In this document: piece by piece, positions 44,450 through 52,748 of the stretch
Layout: every line of letters begins with the position of its first letter
Position numbering within the stretch: the first letter of the stretch is position 1
Assembly (NCBI RefSeq): GCF_020627745.1
Contig: NZ_JAHDGE010000007.1
Location: 1 to 64,000, forward strand
Direction of reading: 5' to 3'
Length of the DNA: 64,000 bases
From: Pseudooctadecabacter sp.
GTDB lineage: Bacteria > Pseudomonadota > Alphaproteobacteria > Rhodobacterales > Rhodobacteraceae
Program-made: the position numbers and the translations under genes
The notes under the pieces: generated by a model
What the model was told of the DNA's origin: nothing
Database searches by the model: none
What the model saw: only the letters and a program-made list of their open reading frames with translations

Positions 44450-45456
44450 CGCAAATACTCCGTAAGGGTGAGGCGCGACAGGCGCGCGGTGAGAGCGTAA
44501 TGGGTTTCAAGTTGCACCTGCAGCGCATCCAGTTGTGTCGCAGTTTCAAACGGGTCTGCCGAAACCATGTCGTTTCGGGCCATTCCGAATGATGTTTTTT
44601 GGGTCGCGATGCGAACCGCAGCGTCCTGCACCTGCCCCTCTAGATGGCCCAAACGTGATTGAACCCCTGCAAGGGACGATGACACCGACAAGAGGTTTAC
44701 CCCCGCCGATTTCTGCAAATCCTGAGCCGCCGCCTGCGTCAGCCCCATGGTCGGATCACCCGCAAGTGCGCCCTTGGCCAACGATTTCAGAAGGTCGCGG
44801 ATCATCTGGTCGTCGGCCCGGAACTCGATCGAGATGTCCTGCGTCTGGTCCGCAGGGCGGGTCATGAAACCCGTTGGATCGCCTTGATAGGCCAGGGTTT
44901 CAAAGCCGCCGCCGGGGGTGTCAAACCACGCATCGACGGCTGCCGCGACATCGGTTGCAGAAGTTGCGCCCAGCGCAGTCGCTTTGATATCGGCAAGCAT
45001 ATCCGAGGCGTCGGCAAGCGCAGGACCTGTGACAGCGTTTCCGGCAAACAGTGATTGGTCACCCCATCTTGTATTGAGGGCTTCAAAGGTTGCCTCGAAA
45101 CCCAGTCGTGCAATACGACCTGTTTCTTCAAGCTGGGAAGGCGTGCTGGCTTCGTTGATGGCGAGCATGGCACTGCTTGATGCCTGCCTTTGATCTTCGA
45201 GAGTGCCAAGAACAGTCTGCATCGCTGCCAAAGTCTGTCCGGTGCTGGTGTTGGCAGACGCGTAGCTGCCCAGAAGGGAAAGTTGGCGATCAAGGCTCGT
45301 CAAAACGATTTGGTCCGGACCCAGATGTTCGACGATATCTTCTTTTCGTCCTGTGGTCATTTCCTGAACCAGAGTATCAAGCTGCGATTTCAAGCGCGAA
45401 CTTGTTTGGCTGAGCTGAAAATGTTGGCGCATGTCGCCGATGCCGGAAAAACTCAT
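44446..45456 (-). CDS. flgL: hook-filament junction protein FlgL
   Basis: A 336-residue HAP3. It shows the flagellin-like N-terminus QTSSRLKSQLDTLVQEMTTG and the C-terminal QLDALQVQLETHYALTARLS. It links the hook via FlgK to the filament. It follows flgK by 3 bases and overlaps flgI. Confidence 0.9.
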   Translation of the reverse strand: MSFSGIGDMRQHFQLSQTSSRLKSQLDTLVQEMTTGRKEDIVEHLGPDQIVLTSLDRQLSLLGSYASANTSTGQTLAAMQTVLGTLEDQRQASSSAMLAINEASTPSQLEETGRIARLGFEATFEALNTRWGDQSLFAGNAVTGPALADASDMLADIKATALGATSATDVAAAVDAWFDTPGGGFETLAYQGDPTGFMTRPADQTQDISIEFRADDQMIRDLLKSLAKGALAGDPTMGLTQAAAQDLQKSAGVNLLSVSSSLAGVQSRLGHLEGQVQDAAVRIATQKTSFGMARNDMVSADPFETATQLDALQVQLETHYALTARLSRLTLTEYLR

Positions 45457-45459
45457 ATC

Positions 45460-46905
45460 CTAAATCTCCATCAGGCGTTGCATCAGGGAATTAACCGTCT
45501 GGATGACTCGCGCATTGGCGGCATAGGCCTGTTCGATGCGCAAAAGCATCTGCATCTCGAGATCGGTGTCGACACCATCAGCGGCTTCGGCTTCTTTCAG
45601 GGATGTCCAGCGCGCCGTGTCAAAGCTCAATTCGGTTTCATACGTCAGACGTTGTTGGCCGATATCGGCCTGCAGGTGGGCACTTCGCGCGGCTGCGCTG
45701 CGCAAAACCGGATCGCCCGGGCTGGCCTTCGGCGCAGACAGGGCGTCAGCGAGGGCGGTCAGGAATGACGCCGATCCTGCGGGACCGGATACCGTGGCAT
45801 TGGCGCCGTCGCGCAAATTGGTCAGGGTGCCACCTTGAGCCGGGTCAACTGCAGCGTTCAGGCTGATGCGCGACGCGAGACCGGTCGTATTTGCAGGATC
45901 GAACGAGGACCCTGCGTCGGTCAGGATGCCGGGCGATCCCGGACCCGCTGTCGGATCGACAGACGTGTCTTCAAAGCGTGACATCAGATCGCCGGCCAGA
46001 TCGTCAATTCCGGCTTGGGCCTGAACAAGTGTTTCGTCCCGTGCGGCAAAGGTGGCACCCAACGTGCCGCCCGACATCCGCCCGGTTTCATCCGTCGCCA
46101 GTGGCGAGCCGTCAACTGTCAGGCCGGACAGCGCCCCGCTGGCCAGTGTCATGTCTGCTGTAATCACAACGTTCGGGGTAAATTCAAACGTCTTGGCCGG
46201 TCCGTCAATTAACATCTGTCCTTGGGGGGTCATCAGGCCGATGCGGCCATTCTCACGTCGCAATTCACGGACAGGTACGATTTCGGCGATCGTATCAACC
46301 ACTCTTTGTCTGGCATCCAGAAGGCCAGACGGATCGCCGCCGCTGTTGATGGAATAGGCGATGTCACCGTTAAGCTGTTCAAGCTGTTGCAAGGATGCGT
46401 TGAGCGTTTCGACCTGCTGCGCGATGGACGCATCCGCACGTTCACGTTCGGTCTGAATCTGTCGTGACGCGTCATTCAATCCTGACGCCAGTTCGCTGAA
46501 ACGATCCCGTACCGCGGTCAGGCGCACTGTTGACGACGGATCGGTTGCGGCGTCGACCAATGCCGTCTCAACAGCCACGATCCTTGAGGAGAGGCCGCCC
46601 GCTTCGCCTGCCTGACCGACGATATCCTGCAAGGTCGTCAGCGTTGAAACCATGGCAGAATTTGATCCGATCCCTGCATCCGCCAGTCGACGGTCTGCGA
46701 GGATGCCCTGATCAACATGCCGGATGACATTGCCAACCTCGACCCCTGCCCCCCGTCCCCCGACGACCGCTGCGGACAGATTGACCGAACGTCTGCCATA
46801 TCCCTCCGTCAGCGCATTTGACACATTTGACGAGACCACCTCCGCCATTCGGGCGGAGGCTGTCAGGCCGGACAGGGCGTTGGACAGGGAATGGGTTATG
46901 CTCAT
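45460..46905 (-). CDS. flgK: hook-associated protein FlgK
   Basis: A 481-residue HAP1. It opens SITHSLSNALSGLTASARMA, followed by EVVSSNVSNALTEGYGRRSV, and ends with EMQMLLRIEQAYAANARVIQ then TVNSLMQRLMEI. Typical length for alphaproteobacteria. It forms the hook-filament junction with FlgL and is exported with the FlgN chaperone. It follows flgE by 15 bases. Confidence 0.94.
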   Translation of the reverse strand: MSITHSLSNALSGLTASARMAEVVSSNVSNALTEGYGRRSVNLSAAVVGGRGAGVEVGNVIRHVDQGILADRRLADAGIGSNSAMVSTLTTLQDIVGQAGEAGGLSSRIVAVETALVDAATDPSSTVRLTAVRDRFSELASGLNDASRQIQTERERADASIAQQVETLNASLQQLEQLNGDIAYSINSGGDPSGLLDARQRVVDTIAEIVPVRELRRENGRIGLMTPQGQMLIDGPAKTFEFTPNVVITADMTLASGALSGLTVDGSPLATDETGRMSGGTLGATFAARDETLVQAQAGIDDLAGDLMSRFEDTSVDPTAGPGSPGILTDAGSSFDPANTTGLASRISLNAAVDPAQGGTLTNLRDGANATVSGPAGSASFLTALADALSAPKASPGDPVLRSAAARSAHLQADIGQQRLTYETELSFDTARWTSLKEAEAADGVDTDLEMQMLLRIEQAYAANARVIQTVNSLMQRLMEI

Positions 46906-46920
46906 GTCATGTGGCTTTCA

Positions 46921-48222
46921 TTAACGTTTGATGTTGGTCGTTTCCTGAAGCATCTCGTCCACGGTCTGGATGACCTTGGCGTTGGATGAATAGGCGCGTT
47001 GGGTCTGGATCAGCTGGGTCAGTTCACCGGCGACATCGGTCGCGGATTCTTCGCGGGCAAAACTGACGATATCACCGGTGGGGCCGCCGCCCGCATCCCA
47101 GAGATAGAAGTCGCCGCTGTCGGTTGTAACCGAATAGGTTTGGCGATCTTGGGTCAGAAGGCCATTGGTGTTTTGAACGCTGACAAGCGGAACCTGATAG
47201 ATCGTGCGGGACAATCCGTTGTCGAAAAAGGCGTGAACATATCCGTTTGCATCGACCTCGATCGAGGTCATGGTCCCGACCGAGGACCCGTCCTTGCTGA
47301 TGGATACGGGCGCAAAGTCGTCGGACAACTGGGTCAGGCCGCCCGGCTCCCCTATCTGGCCGATACCGATGGTAATGTCGCCGCTGGCGACGGTCACGCC
47401 CACGGTCCCCTCAGCCGGATCATAGGGCGTACCGGTCGTGTCCGTGACTGACAAAAGGCGCCCCCCCAGACCGGGGGCATCATCAAATTCCAAGGTATAT
47501 TCACCGACGACAGCGCCGCCGCTGTTGCTGTCCTCAATCAGCATTGTCCAGGTGTTGGAGGCGCCGGTTCCGGGCACCGTGGGCGAAAAGCTGATCGACA
47601 GATCGCCTGAAATTCCCAGATTGTCGAAATATTCGACCGAGAGGACTTCGGTATCGCCGGATGCACCCGCGATCGTGCCGGTTGCCGGCAGGTTCACGGC
47701 CAGATCGACGCGGGTCGTCGGATCGGCGATAAACTGGTTCGCATTGACCTGTATCGGTTCCAGGCCGCCCGTACTTTCACGCGGGAAGGGCGGAATGGTC
47801 CCGTCGGAATTAGCAGGCCACCCCAACAGCGCAAGACCGCTCGACGTGGTCAGAAACCCGTCCGCGTCAGGACGGAATGACCCCGTTGTGGTCATCTGGA
47901 AGGGCAGATCACTGACGCCTGCCCCGATAGCGGAGGTTTGTGTCACAGGCAGCATCCCCTGCCCCCGCACAGCAAGATCGGTGGGGTTTGTTGTGGACAC
48001 CAGTGGTCCGCGTTCGTCAATCAGGCGACTGGACGTGACGCGAACACCACCTGCGGCGTACCGGCCCTGCCCACTGTCAATCACCATGGAATGAAAGTCG
48101 GTCACCGCACGTTTGTACCCGTATGTGGCGGAATTCGCGATATTGTCGGAAATTGTCGCAAGGCGGCTCGCATTCGAGGCGAGACCTGCCACGCTGGCAT
48201 TAAGGGAAGAAGAAATCGTCAT
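46921..48222 (-). CDS. flgE: flagellar hook protein FlgE
   Basis: A 433-residue hook subunit. N-terminal NASRLATISDNIANSATYGY and C-terminal GELTQLIQTQRAYSSNAKVI, then QTVDEMLQETTNI, are the family ends. The centre holds the hook D1 folds (STTNPTDLAVRGQGMLPVT; ANGYVHAFFDNGLSRTIYQV). A CtrA-like site lies upstream. First gene of flgE-K-L-I. Confidence 0.95.
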   Translation of the reverse strand: MTISSSLNASVAGLASNASRLATISDNIANSATYGYKRAVTDFHSMVIDSGQGRYAAGGVRVTSSRLIDERGPLVSTTNPTDLAVRGQGMLPVTQTSAIGAGVSDLPFQMTTTGSFRPDADGFLTTSSGLALLGWPANSDGTIPPFPRESTGGLEPIQVNANQFIADPTTRVDLAVNLPATGTIAGASGDTEVLSVEYFDNLGISGDLSISFSPTVPGTGASNTWTMLIEDSNSGGAVVGEYTLEFDDAPGLGGRLLSVTDTTGTPYDPAEGTVGVTVASGDITIGIGQIGEPGGLTQLSDDFAPVSISKDGSSVGTMTSIEVDANGYVHAFFDNGLSRTIYQVPLVSVQNTNGLLTQDRQTYSVTTDSGDFYLWDAGGGPTGDIVSFAREESATDVAGELTQLIQTQRAYSSNAKVIQTVDEMLQETTNIKR

Positions 48223-48282
48223 GAGACTTGGCCTTTCTGTCGCAAGGAGTGACGGACTTGCCCCCTGCCTACAGATCAGCCC

Positions 48283-48297
48283 TTAATGGCGGCCTAA
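48283..48297. promoter_or_regulatory. CtrA-like site upstream of flgE
   Basis: TTAA-TGGCGGC-CTAA, one mismatch from TTAA-N7-TTAA, about 60-75 bases before the flgE start in the 90-base gap after motB. Confidence 0.4.
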
Positions 48298-48312
48298 TAC
48301 CTAAAATAGTTT

Positions 48313-49140
48313 CTAATTTTCGCCACGATGGACCCGCAGCAATGTGATCTCGATCCGGTCGTTCCGGACCGACAGGGCATCCTGTGCGGCAAGATCGCGA
48401 TCTGCGTGACCTGTCAGACGTGCTATCCGCGCGCCGTCAAATCCATTTTGCAAAAGCAGATCACGAACGGCGAACGCCCTGCCGCTGGAAATATCCCAGA
48501 TCGGATGATCGACGACCACGATCGGCAAGGCCCGGGTGTGGCCCTCGATGGCGACGGGATTGGTGACAGTGTCGAAAACATCGGCAAAGACGGCCGACAG
48601 GTCCACCAGAAGAGGGGCGGGTTCGGTCCCGTTGCCAACAAAAAGCGGGGCATTTTCACGGGCGAAAACCTCAATCACCAGACCTTCGTCCGTCAGGCGG
48701 GTGATGACATGGCGCAACGCCTCCTGCTGGATCAGGCTTTCGCCACCTATCCCGAGAAGCTGGGCTTCGACCGATTCAAGAACTGCCACTTCGGCTGCGG
48801 CAAGTTCCGATGCAGTCGGGGACCCGTCAAATGGGGTCCCTCCGGTGTCGCCATTGCCATCCTGCATCGCGCTGTCATCGCTGATGGTATTGGTGCCCCC
48901 AAAAAGGCCATCGCCGCCGCCCGAAACCCGATTGATCGCAATGGTCGGAGAAAAGTAGTCGGCGATGCCTTTGCGTTGTTGTTCCGTCGTCGCATTGAGA
49001 AGCCACATCAGCAGAAAAAACGCCATCATCGCCGTCACGAAATCGGCATAGGCGACCTTCCATGCACCGCCATGATGGCCGCCACCGACGACTTTTTTCT
49101 TTCGTTTGATGATGATGGGCGCGTTCGAACGGTCTGACAT
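48313..49140 (-). CDS. motB: flagellar stator protein MotB
   Basis: A 275-residue MotB. The single membrane helix holds the proton-carrying Asp33 (VAYADFVTAMMAFFLLMWLL). The C-terminal OmpA-like peptidoglycan-binding domain is seen in PVAIEGHTRALPIVV, SSGRAFAVRDLLLQNGFDGA and HADRDLAAQDALSVRNDRIE. Start 49140 follows AAGGTGG; an ATG at 49167 is less likely. Unlinked from motA. It lies 72 bases downstream of the FkbM-type gene on the same strand. Confidence 0.94.
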   Translation of the reverse strand: MSDRSNAPIIIKRKKKVVGGGHHGGAWKVAYADFVTAMMAFFLLMWLLNATTEQQRKGIADYFSPTIAINRVSGGGDGLFGGTNTISDDSAMQDGNGDTGGTPFDGSPTASELAAAEVAVLESVEAQLLGIGGESLIQQEALRHVITRLTDEGLVIEVFARENAPLFVGNGTEPAPLLVDLSAVFADVFDTVTNPVAIEGHTRALPIVVVDHPIWDISSGRAFAVRDLLLQNGFDGARIARLTGHADRDLAAQDALSVRNDRIEITLLRVHRGEN

Positions 49141-49212
49141 GATCCACCTTAAGGCATTTCGCCCCAAGGTAGTGCCGTCACTTTACGGGCCTGTGGTCAA
49201 ATTGGGGCGCGC

Positions 49213-49974
49213 TTATGAAGAACGCTTAAAATACATTTCATCAGGGCCGCAAAATTCGATCAGGTCGTAGCCGTTCTTATCCATGATCGTCTTGATCTCC
49301 GGCGTGCCGGTGTTGTTTTCGATCGCCCAGATTTTCACGTCATGATCCGCGAAGGGAAAAGATTTGAGGCATGCAAGTTCGCCGCCTTCGATGTCCAGAG
49401 AGATGAAATCAGGATTCTCAAGGCCGGTGTCTTTCAGGATGCCGGACAACGTCTGGGTTTTGACCTTCAGTGTGGTTTCCTTGTGCCGTTTGTCCTTTCG
49501 CACCGTCCCGAGAAGTTTTTTGTCATAGGTGGCGGCAAGGCCGCTCATCTGGGTGTAGCCTTCGGTGATTTCGATGAAATCCGCCTCACCTTCTTCGGCG
49601 GCAACAGCAAGGCCAAGGCAGGGGCACCGCCGCACGGTTTCTGCCTTTTCAAGCTGCGCGGGCACCGGTTCAACCAGCGCACCGGTCCAGCCGCGATGGG
49701 TTTCCAGATAGAAGGTATTGGATCCGGTGGTGCCGTCATACCCGCCCACATCCACAAACGTTCCGCCGCGTTTTCCCTTCATTACGCGATCAACGACCAG
49801 ATCCTGACCGGCCTGGGATGTGTAGGCATAAGCCGGTGACAGCATCCGGCGCACGTCGTGCAGGCGGCGCACCACCGGGCCGCGTTTGCGCGTCGTGTCC
49901 TGTTCCAGCTTCTGCGCCAGACGACGGGCTTCGCCTTGCAGGATCTTCTGCGCTTCTTTCAGTGAATCTTTCAT
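49213..49974 (-). CDS. FkbM-family methyltransferase
   Basis: A 253-residue SAM-dependent methyltransferase of the FkbM type. SAM motif GGTFVDVGGYDGTTGSNTFY and the family segment NPDFISLDIEGGELACLKSF are clear. Such enzymes often O-methylate sugars on glycans or glycoproteins. The N-terminus (about 45 residues) is a basic helix. Coupled by a 4-base overlap to the DUF6165-type gene. Its position beside motB suggests modification of flagellin or another surface sugar, but the target is unknown. Confidence 0.88.
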   Translation of the reverse strand: MKDSLKEAQKILQGEARRLAQKLEQDTTRKRGPVVRRLHDVRRMLSPAYAYTSQAGQDLVVDRVMKGKRGGTFVDVGGYDGTTGSNTFYLETHRGWTGALVEPVPAQLEKAETVRRCPCLGLAVAAEEGEADFIEITEGYTQMSGLAATYDKKLLGTVRKDKRHKETTLKVKTQTLSGILKDTGLENPDFISLDIEGGELACLKSFPFADHDVKIWAIENNTGTPEIKTIMDKNGYDLIEFCGPDEMYFKRSS

Positions 49975-50375
49975 GTCTCGACCCCGTGATCGCTATAGGA
50001 TTTCTCTTCGATCAGGGCGGACCCCAACAGCAGATTGATCTTCTTTTTGACGTCGGCGCGACGGTCGTTGGTGATGTAAACGGCGCGGGCCAGACGGATG
50101 AACGTCTCTCCGAAATCTTTTGCCTTTTCGCAATCGCGAATGTCATCCTCAATCACCCAAAGGTCCGCATTGATGCGGTAAAGGTCTTCCCACAGGGCCT
50201 CAAGATCAGCACTGGCGGGAATGTGCGCCGTTGCGGTCGCCATCAGCGCGTCCTTTTCGACGCGGACATTGGCGACCTTGGCCGGATCGTCGATGCGTTC
50301 CTCTTTCAGGCGCAGAATGGTGAGTTTGTCGATCAATTCCCCCGGTGCGGTGGGCACAAGAATGTGGTCAGCCAT
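49971..50375 (-). CDS. DUF6165-type protein
   Basis: A 134-residue protein opening MADHILVPTAPGELIDKLTI and continuing LRLKEERIDDPAKVANVRVE, a pattern I associate with the DUF6165 family. The C-terminal half is helical, with RLARAVYITNDRRADVKKKI. No signal or membrane segment. Start 50375 overlaps the upstream TPR gene by 8 bases, so all genes of this run are coupled. Function unknown; neighbours are a sugar-transfer-like protein and a methyltransferase. Confidence 0.75.
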   Translation of the reverse strand: MADHILVPTAPGELIDKLTILRLKEERIDDPAKVANVRVEKDALMATATAHIPASADLEALWEDLYRINADLWVIEDDIRDCEKAKDFGETFIRLARAVYITNDRRADVKKKINLLLGSALIEEKSYSDHGVET

Positions 50376-51738
50376 GAACGGATACCTTTTCGGCAAGGGC
50401 GGCGGTGGCGGCGTCAAAGGCAGACGCCCAGTCTTGCGGTGCCGCCTGACGGAACAACCGCATCGAGGGATACCACGGTGTGGTGTCCCCGTGGTGACGA
50501 TAGACCCAGAAAGCGTCCCAATGAAGCATGACCCACGTCGGAACGCCCAAGGATCCGGCGATATGGGCGGTGGCTGTATCGGAGGTGATAATCAGATCCA
50601 TCTCCATCATCGTTGCGGCGCAATCGGCGAAATCGCGATCGGTGCTGGCCGAGTCGATGATCAGCGCGGCAGTGCCGTCATTTTGATAGGCCTCAAGATA
50701 CGGGCCCTTATAAAGGGAAAAGAGCTGAACGTTGGGCAACCCTGCCATCGGGATAAACTCGCGGTGGGTGAAGGACCGAAAGGTGTTGCCTTTGTAGGTC
50801 GCGGACCCGGACCAGACGACGCCGACCTTGAACATGTCCTTGTGCTGCGCGGTCAGAACCTTGGCGCGATCCACCGCATCGTCGGGAATGGACAATGTCG
50901 AAGGCGGCGGGATATCCCCGCGTTCCTCCGCCCCGTATACAAGTTTGGGCAGGTCCATCAGGCTGACCCACAGATCAACCGGATCGGTCGGACGGGCCGC
51001 TGACCCGATCCAGTCAATCCCCTCAAGACCCTCCAAAAGCCGGATCAACGGTTTTTTAGCGACGACCCGCACCTTTGCCCCCATGGCCGCCACCAAGGGA
51101 ACAAACCGCGACATCAGGATCATGTCACCAAATCCCTGTTCGGGCATGACCAACACAGTCTTTCCTGCGACCTCCATACCGTCTTCCCACTTCGGGAATG
51201 GCAGTTTCGGGGGCCGCAATTCGTCACTGTTCCAACGCGCGTCATAAGTTCGGAATGCCGCACCATAGTGACCCGCACCAAGTTGCGCGAAGGCCAGCTG
51301 AAGCGCGATTTCCGTCTCTGCCGGGTGCTCTGCCACTTGGGGCGTCAGATAGGCGATCGCTTCATCATAGCGGCCCATGCCCCGATAACAGCGACCGATC
51401 ATCGCATGGTGCATCAGATGGGATGGGTCTTTCGCCAAAGACGCCTGTCGCAGGTCTATCGACTTTTCGTACTCCCCCAGATCAGACAGGATGTTTGCGT
51501 AATTGTTCAGAACGCCTGTGTCGTCCGGCGCCAACGCATAGGCGCGAGACTGCGCCACCCGCGCTTTGTCATGCTGGCCCGACGTGCGGAACAGCGCGCC
51601 AAGGTTCGTCCAGATGCCGGCATCATTGGGATATCGTGCAAGGTAGCGGGTGTACCCCTCCAGCGCCTGATCCATCCGACCGGCCTGATGGGCGTTGACA
51701 GACTGCGCACGCAAAGACGCACGGGGGTCCTTTTGCAT
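50368..51738 (-). CDS. TPR protein with glycosyltransferase-like C-terminal domain
   Basis: A 456-residue two-part protein. Residues about 10-170 are TPR repeats (DQALEGYTRYLARYPNDAGI; LSDLGEYEKSIDLRQASLAK). The C-terminal part resembles GT-B/GT9-type transferases: KTVLVMPEQGFGDMILMSRF, VGVVWSGSATYKGNTFRSFT, and DLIITSDTATAHIAGSLGVP then TWVMLHWDAF. In flagellar regions such TPR-transferases are candidates for flagellin O-glycosylation. Downstream of an unknown gene by 3 bases and coupled to DUF6165. Confidence 0.82.
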   Translation of the reverse strand: MQKDPRASLRAQSVNAHQAGRMDQALEGYTRYLARYPNDAGIWTNLGALFRTSGQHDKARVAQSRAYALAPDDTGVLNNYANILSDLGEYEKSIDLRQASLAKDPSHLMHHAMIGRCYRGMGRYDEAIAYLTPQVAEHPAETEIALQLAFAQLGAGHYGAAFRTYDARWNSDELRPPKLPFPKWEDGMEVAGKTVLVMPEQGFGDMILMSRFVPLVAAMGAKVRVVAKKPLIRLLEGLEGIDWIGSAARPTDPVDLWVSLMDLPKLVYGAEERGDIPPPSTLSIPDDAVDRAKVLTAQHKDMFKVGVVWSGSATYKGNTFRSFTHREFIPMAGLPNVQLFSLYKGPYLEAYQNDGTAALIIDSASTDRDFADCAATMMEMDLIITSDTATAHIAGSLGVPTWVMLHWDAFWVYRHHGDTTPWYPSMRLFRQAAPQDWASAFDAATAALAEKVSVHG

Positions 51739-51741
51739 GAC

Positions 51742-52530
51742 CTATTCCTTGGACCGCTTGCGAGAAACCGGCTTTAGCAGGGTTTCGGGCCGCCGCTCCT
51801 CAGCTGCTTCGAACAGGCTGAACGTCTGGTTCACGTAATTGACCGCCCCCGAAATCATATCCATGTAGTCCGTCAGTTCCGGCGTGACCTCTGTTTCGGT
51901 CAGGACCACGGGACGGTCGGGGGAAACAGTCTCGAACGCGGCATAAAACAACGGATCACCGCGTTTAAGTTTGATGGGCTTGTCAGGTTCATGCCATTCG
52001 AACGCCCACATCAACGGACGCGGCCAGACATTGATCGGGAAGCGTCCGCCAAAGATCGTGCCAGGCCACGGGTCACGGTTGTAGTGCATGAACGGGCTGA
52101 CCTGGCTCATGTAGACCGGCTCATCCGATATAAAGACATACGGCAGAGACAGCTGTATCGTGGGCACCCCCTTGGTGCGCCATTCAACCTCATTCGTCAG
52201 GTGCAGCTTGTCGCCCAGCTTACTGCCCCGAATGGCGGACTTTGACCCTGCAAGATTGCGCAAAACGCCCTTGCCGTCCTTGTCGCGTGCAAAACCGACG
52301 TGGATGTCGAACGGGCATTTCACCATGAAATACCGGCTTTCCATATTGATCACCGCAGGGCAGCGGGACGCGGATTTCGCATGTTCGCGGTTCACATCCA
52401 CAGACCGGACACGTTCAGGCGCGTCATAGATAATGCTGCCCTTGTTGTCGTTCAGAAACCAGCCGACCTGAACCGGGCCACGGCCCGACGGCGTATCTTG
52501 CGTGTTTTCAAAGGATACCGACAGGCGCAT
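51742..52530 (-). CDS. hypothetical protein heading the modification operon
   Basis: A 262-residue soluble protein I do not recognise. It opens MRLSVSFENTQDTPSGRGPV and looks beta-rich with many aromatic residues (ESRYFMVKCPFDIHVGF; YMSQVSPFMHYNRDPWPGTI; RPLMWAFEWHEPDKPIKL). The C-terminal 30 residues are basic. ATG 52530 is chosen for GGAGAG just upstream, although the frame is open to 52731. It is the first gene of a coupled run with TPR-transferase, DUF6165 and FkbM genes. No function assigned. Confidence 0.72.
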   Translation of the reverse strand: MRLSVSFENTQDTPSGRGPVQVGWFLNDNKGSIIYDAPERVRSVDVNREHAKSASRCPAVINMESRYFMVKCPFDIHVGFARDKDGKGVLRNLAGSKSAIRGSKLGDKLHLTNEVEWRTKGVPTIQLSLPYVFISDEPVYMSQVSPFMHYNRDPWPGTIFGGRFPINVWPRPLMWAFEWHEPDKPIKLKRGDPLFYAAFETVSPDRPVVLTETEVTPELTDYMDMISGAVNYVNQTFSLFEAAEERRPETLLKPVSRKRSKE

Positions 52531-52666
52531 GGCCTCTCTCCAATACTGCTTATGTTTTTGGCGATAGAATCTGATCGCTGCGCGTAAGTCAAAACGCATG
52601 TACGCATTAGCGCCCCGCCGTGACATCAAAACAGCGCCCTTGCGGCAAAAGCGTGGCAGCAAAATT

Positions 52667-52681
52667 CGACACGTCTTGTCG
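52667..52681. promoter_or_regulatory. inverted repeat upstream of the DMGDH-like gene
   Basis: CGACA-CGTCT-TGTCG in the 218-base divergent gap. Could be a regulator site for the flavoprotein-mttB pair. Apart from this repeat I see nothing else in the gap. Confidence 0.25.
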
Positions 52682-52748
52682 CAAACAACGCTAGACAGGC
52701 CCAAAGGCGGCTGGTCTCGTGATGACAGCATAGGGAAGGGTCGGGGTC

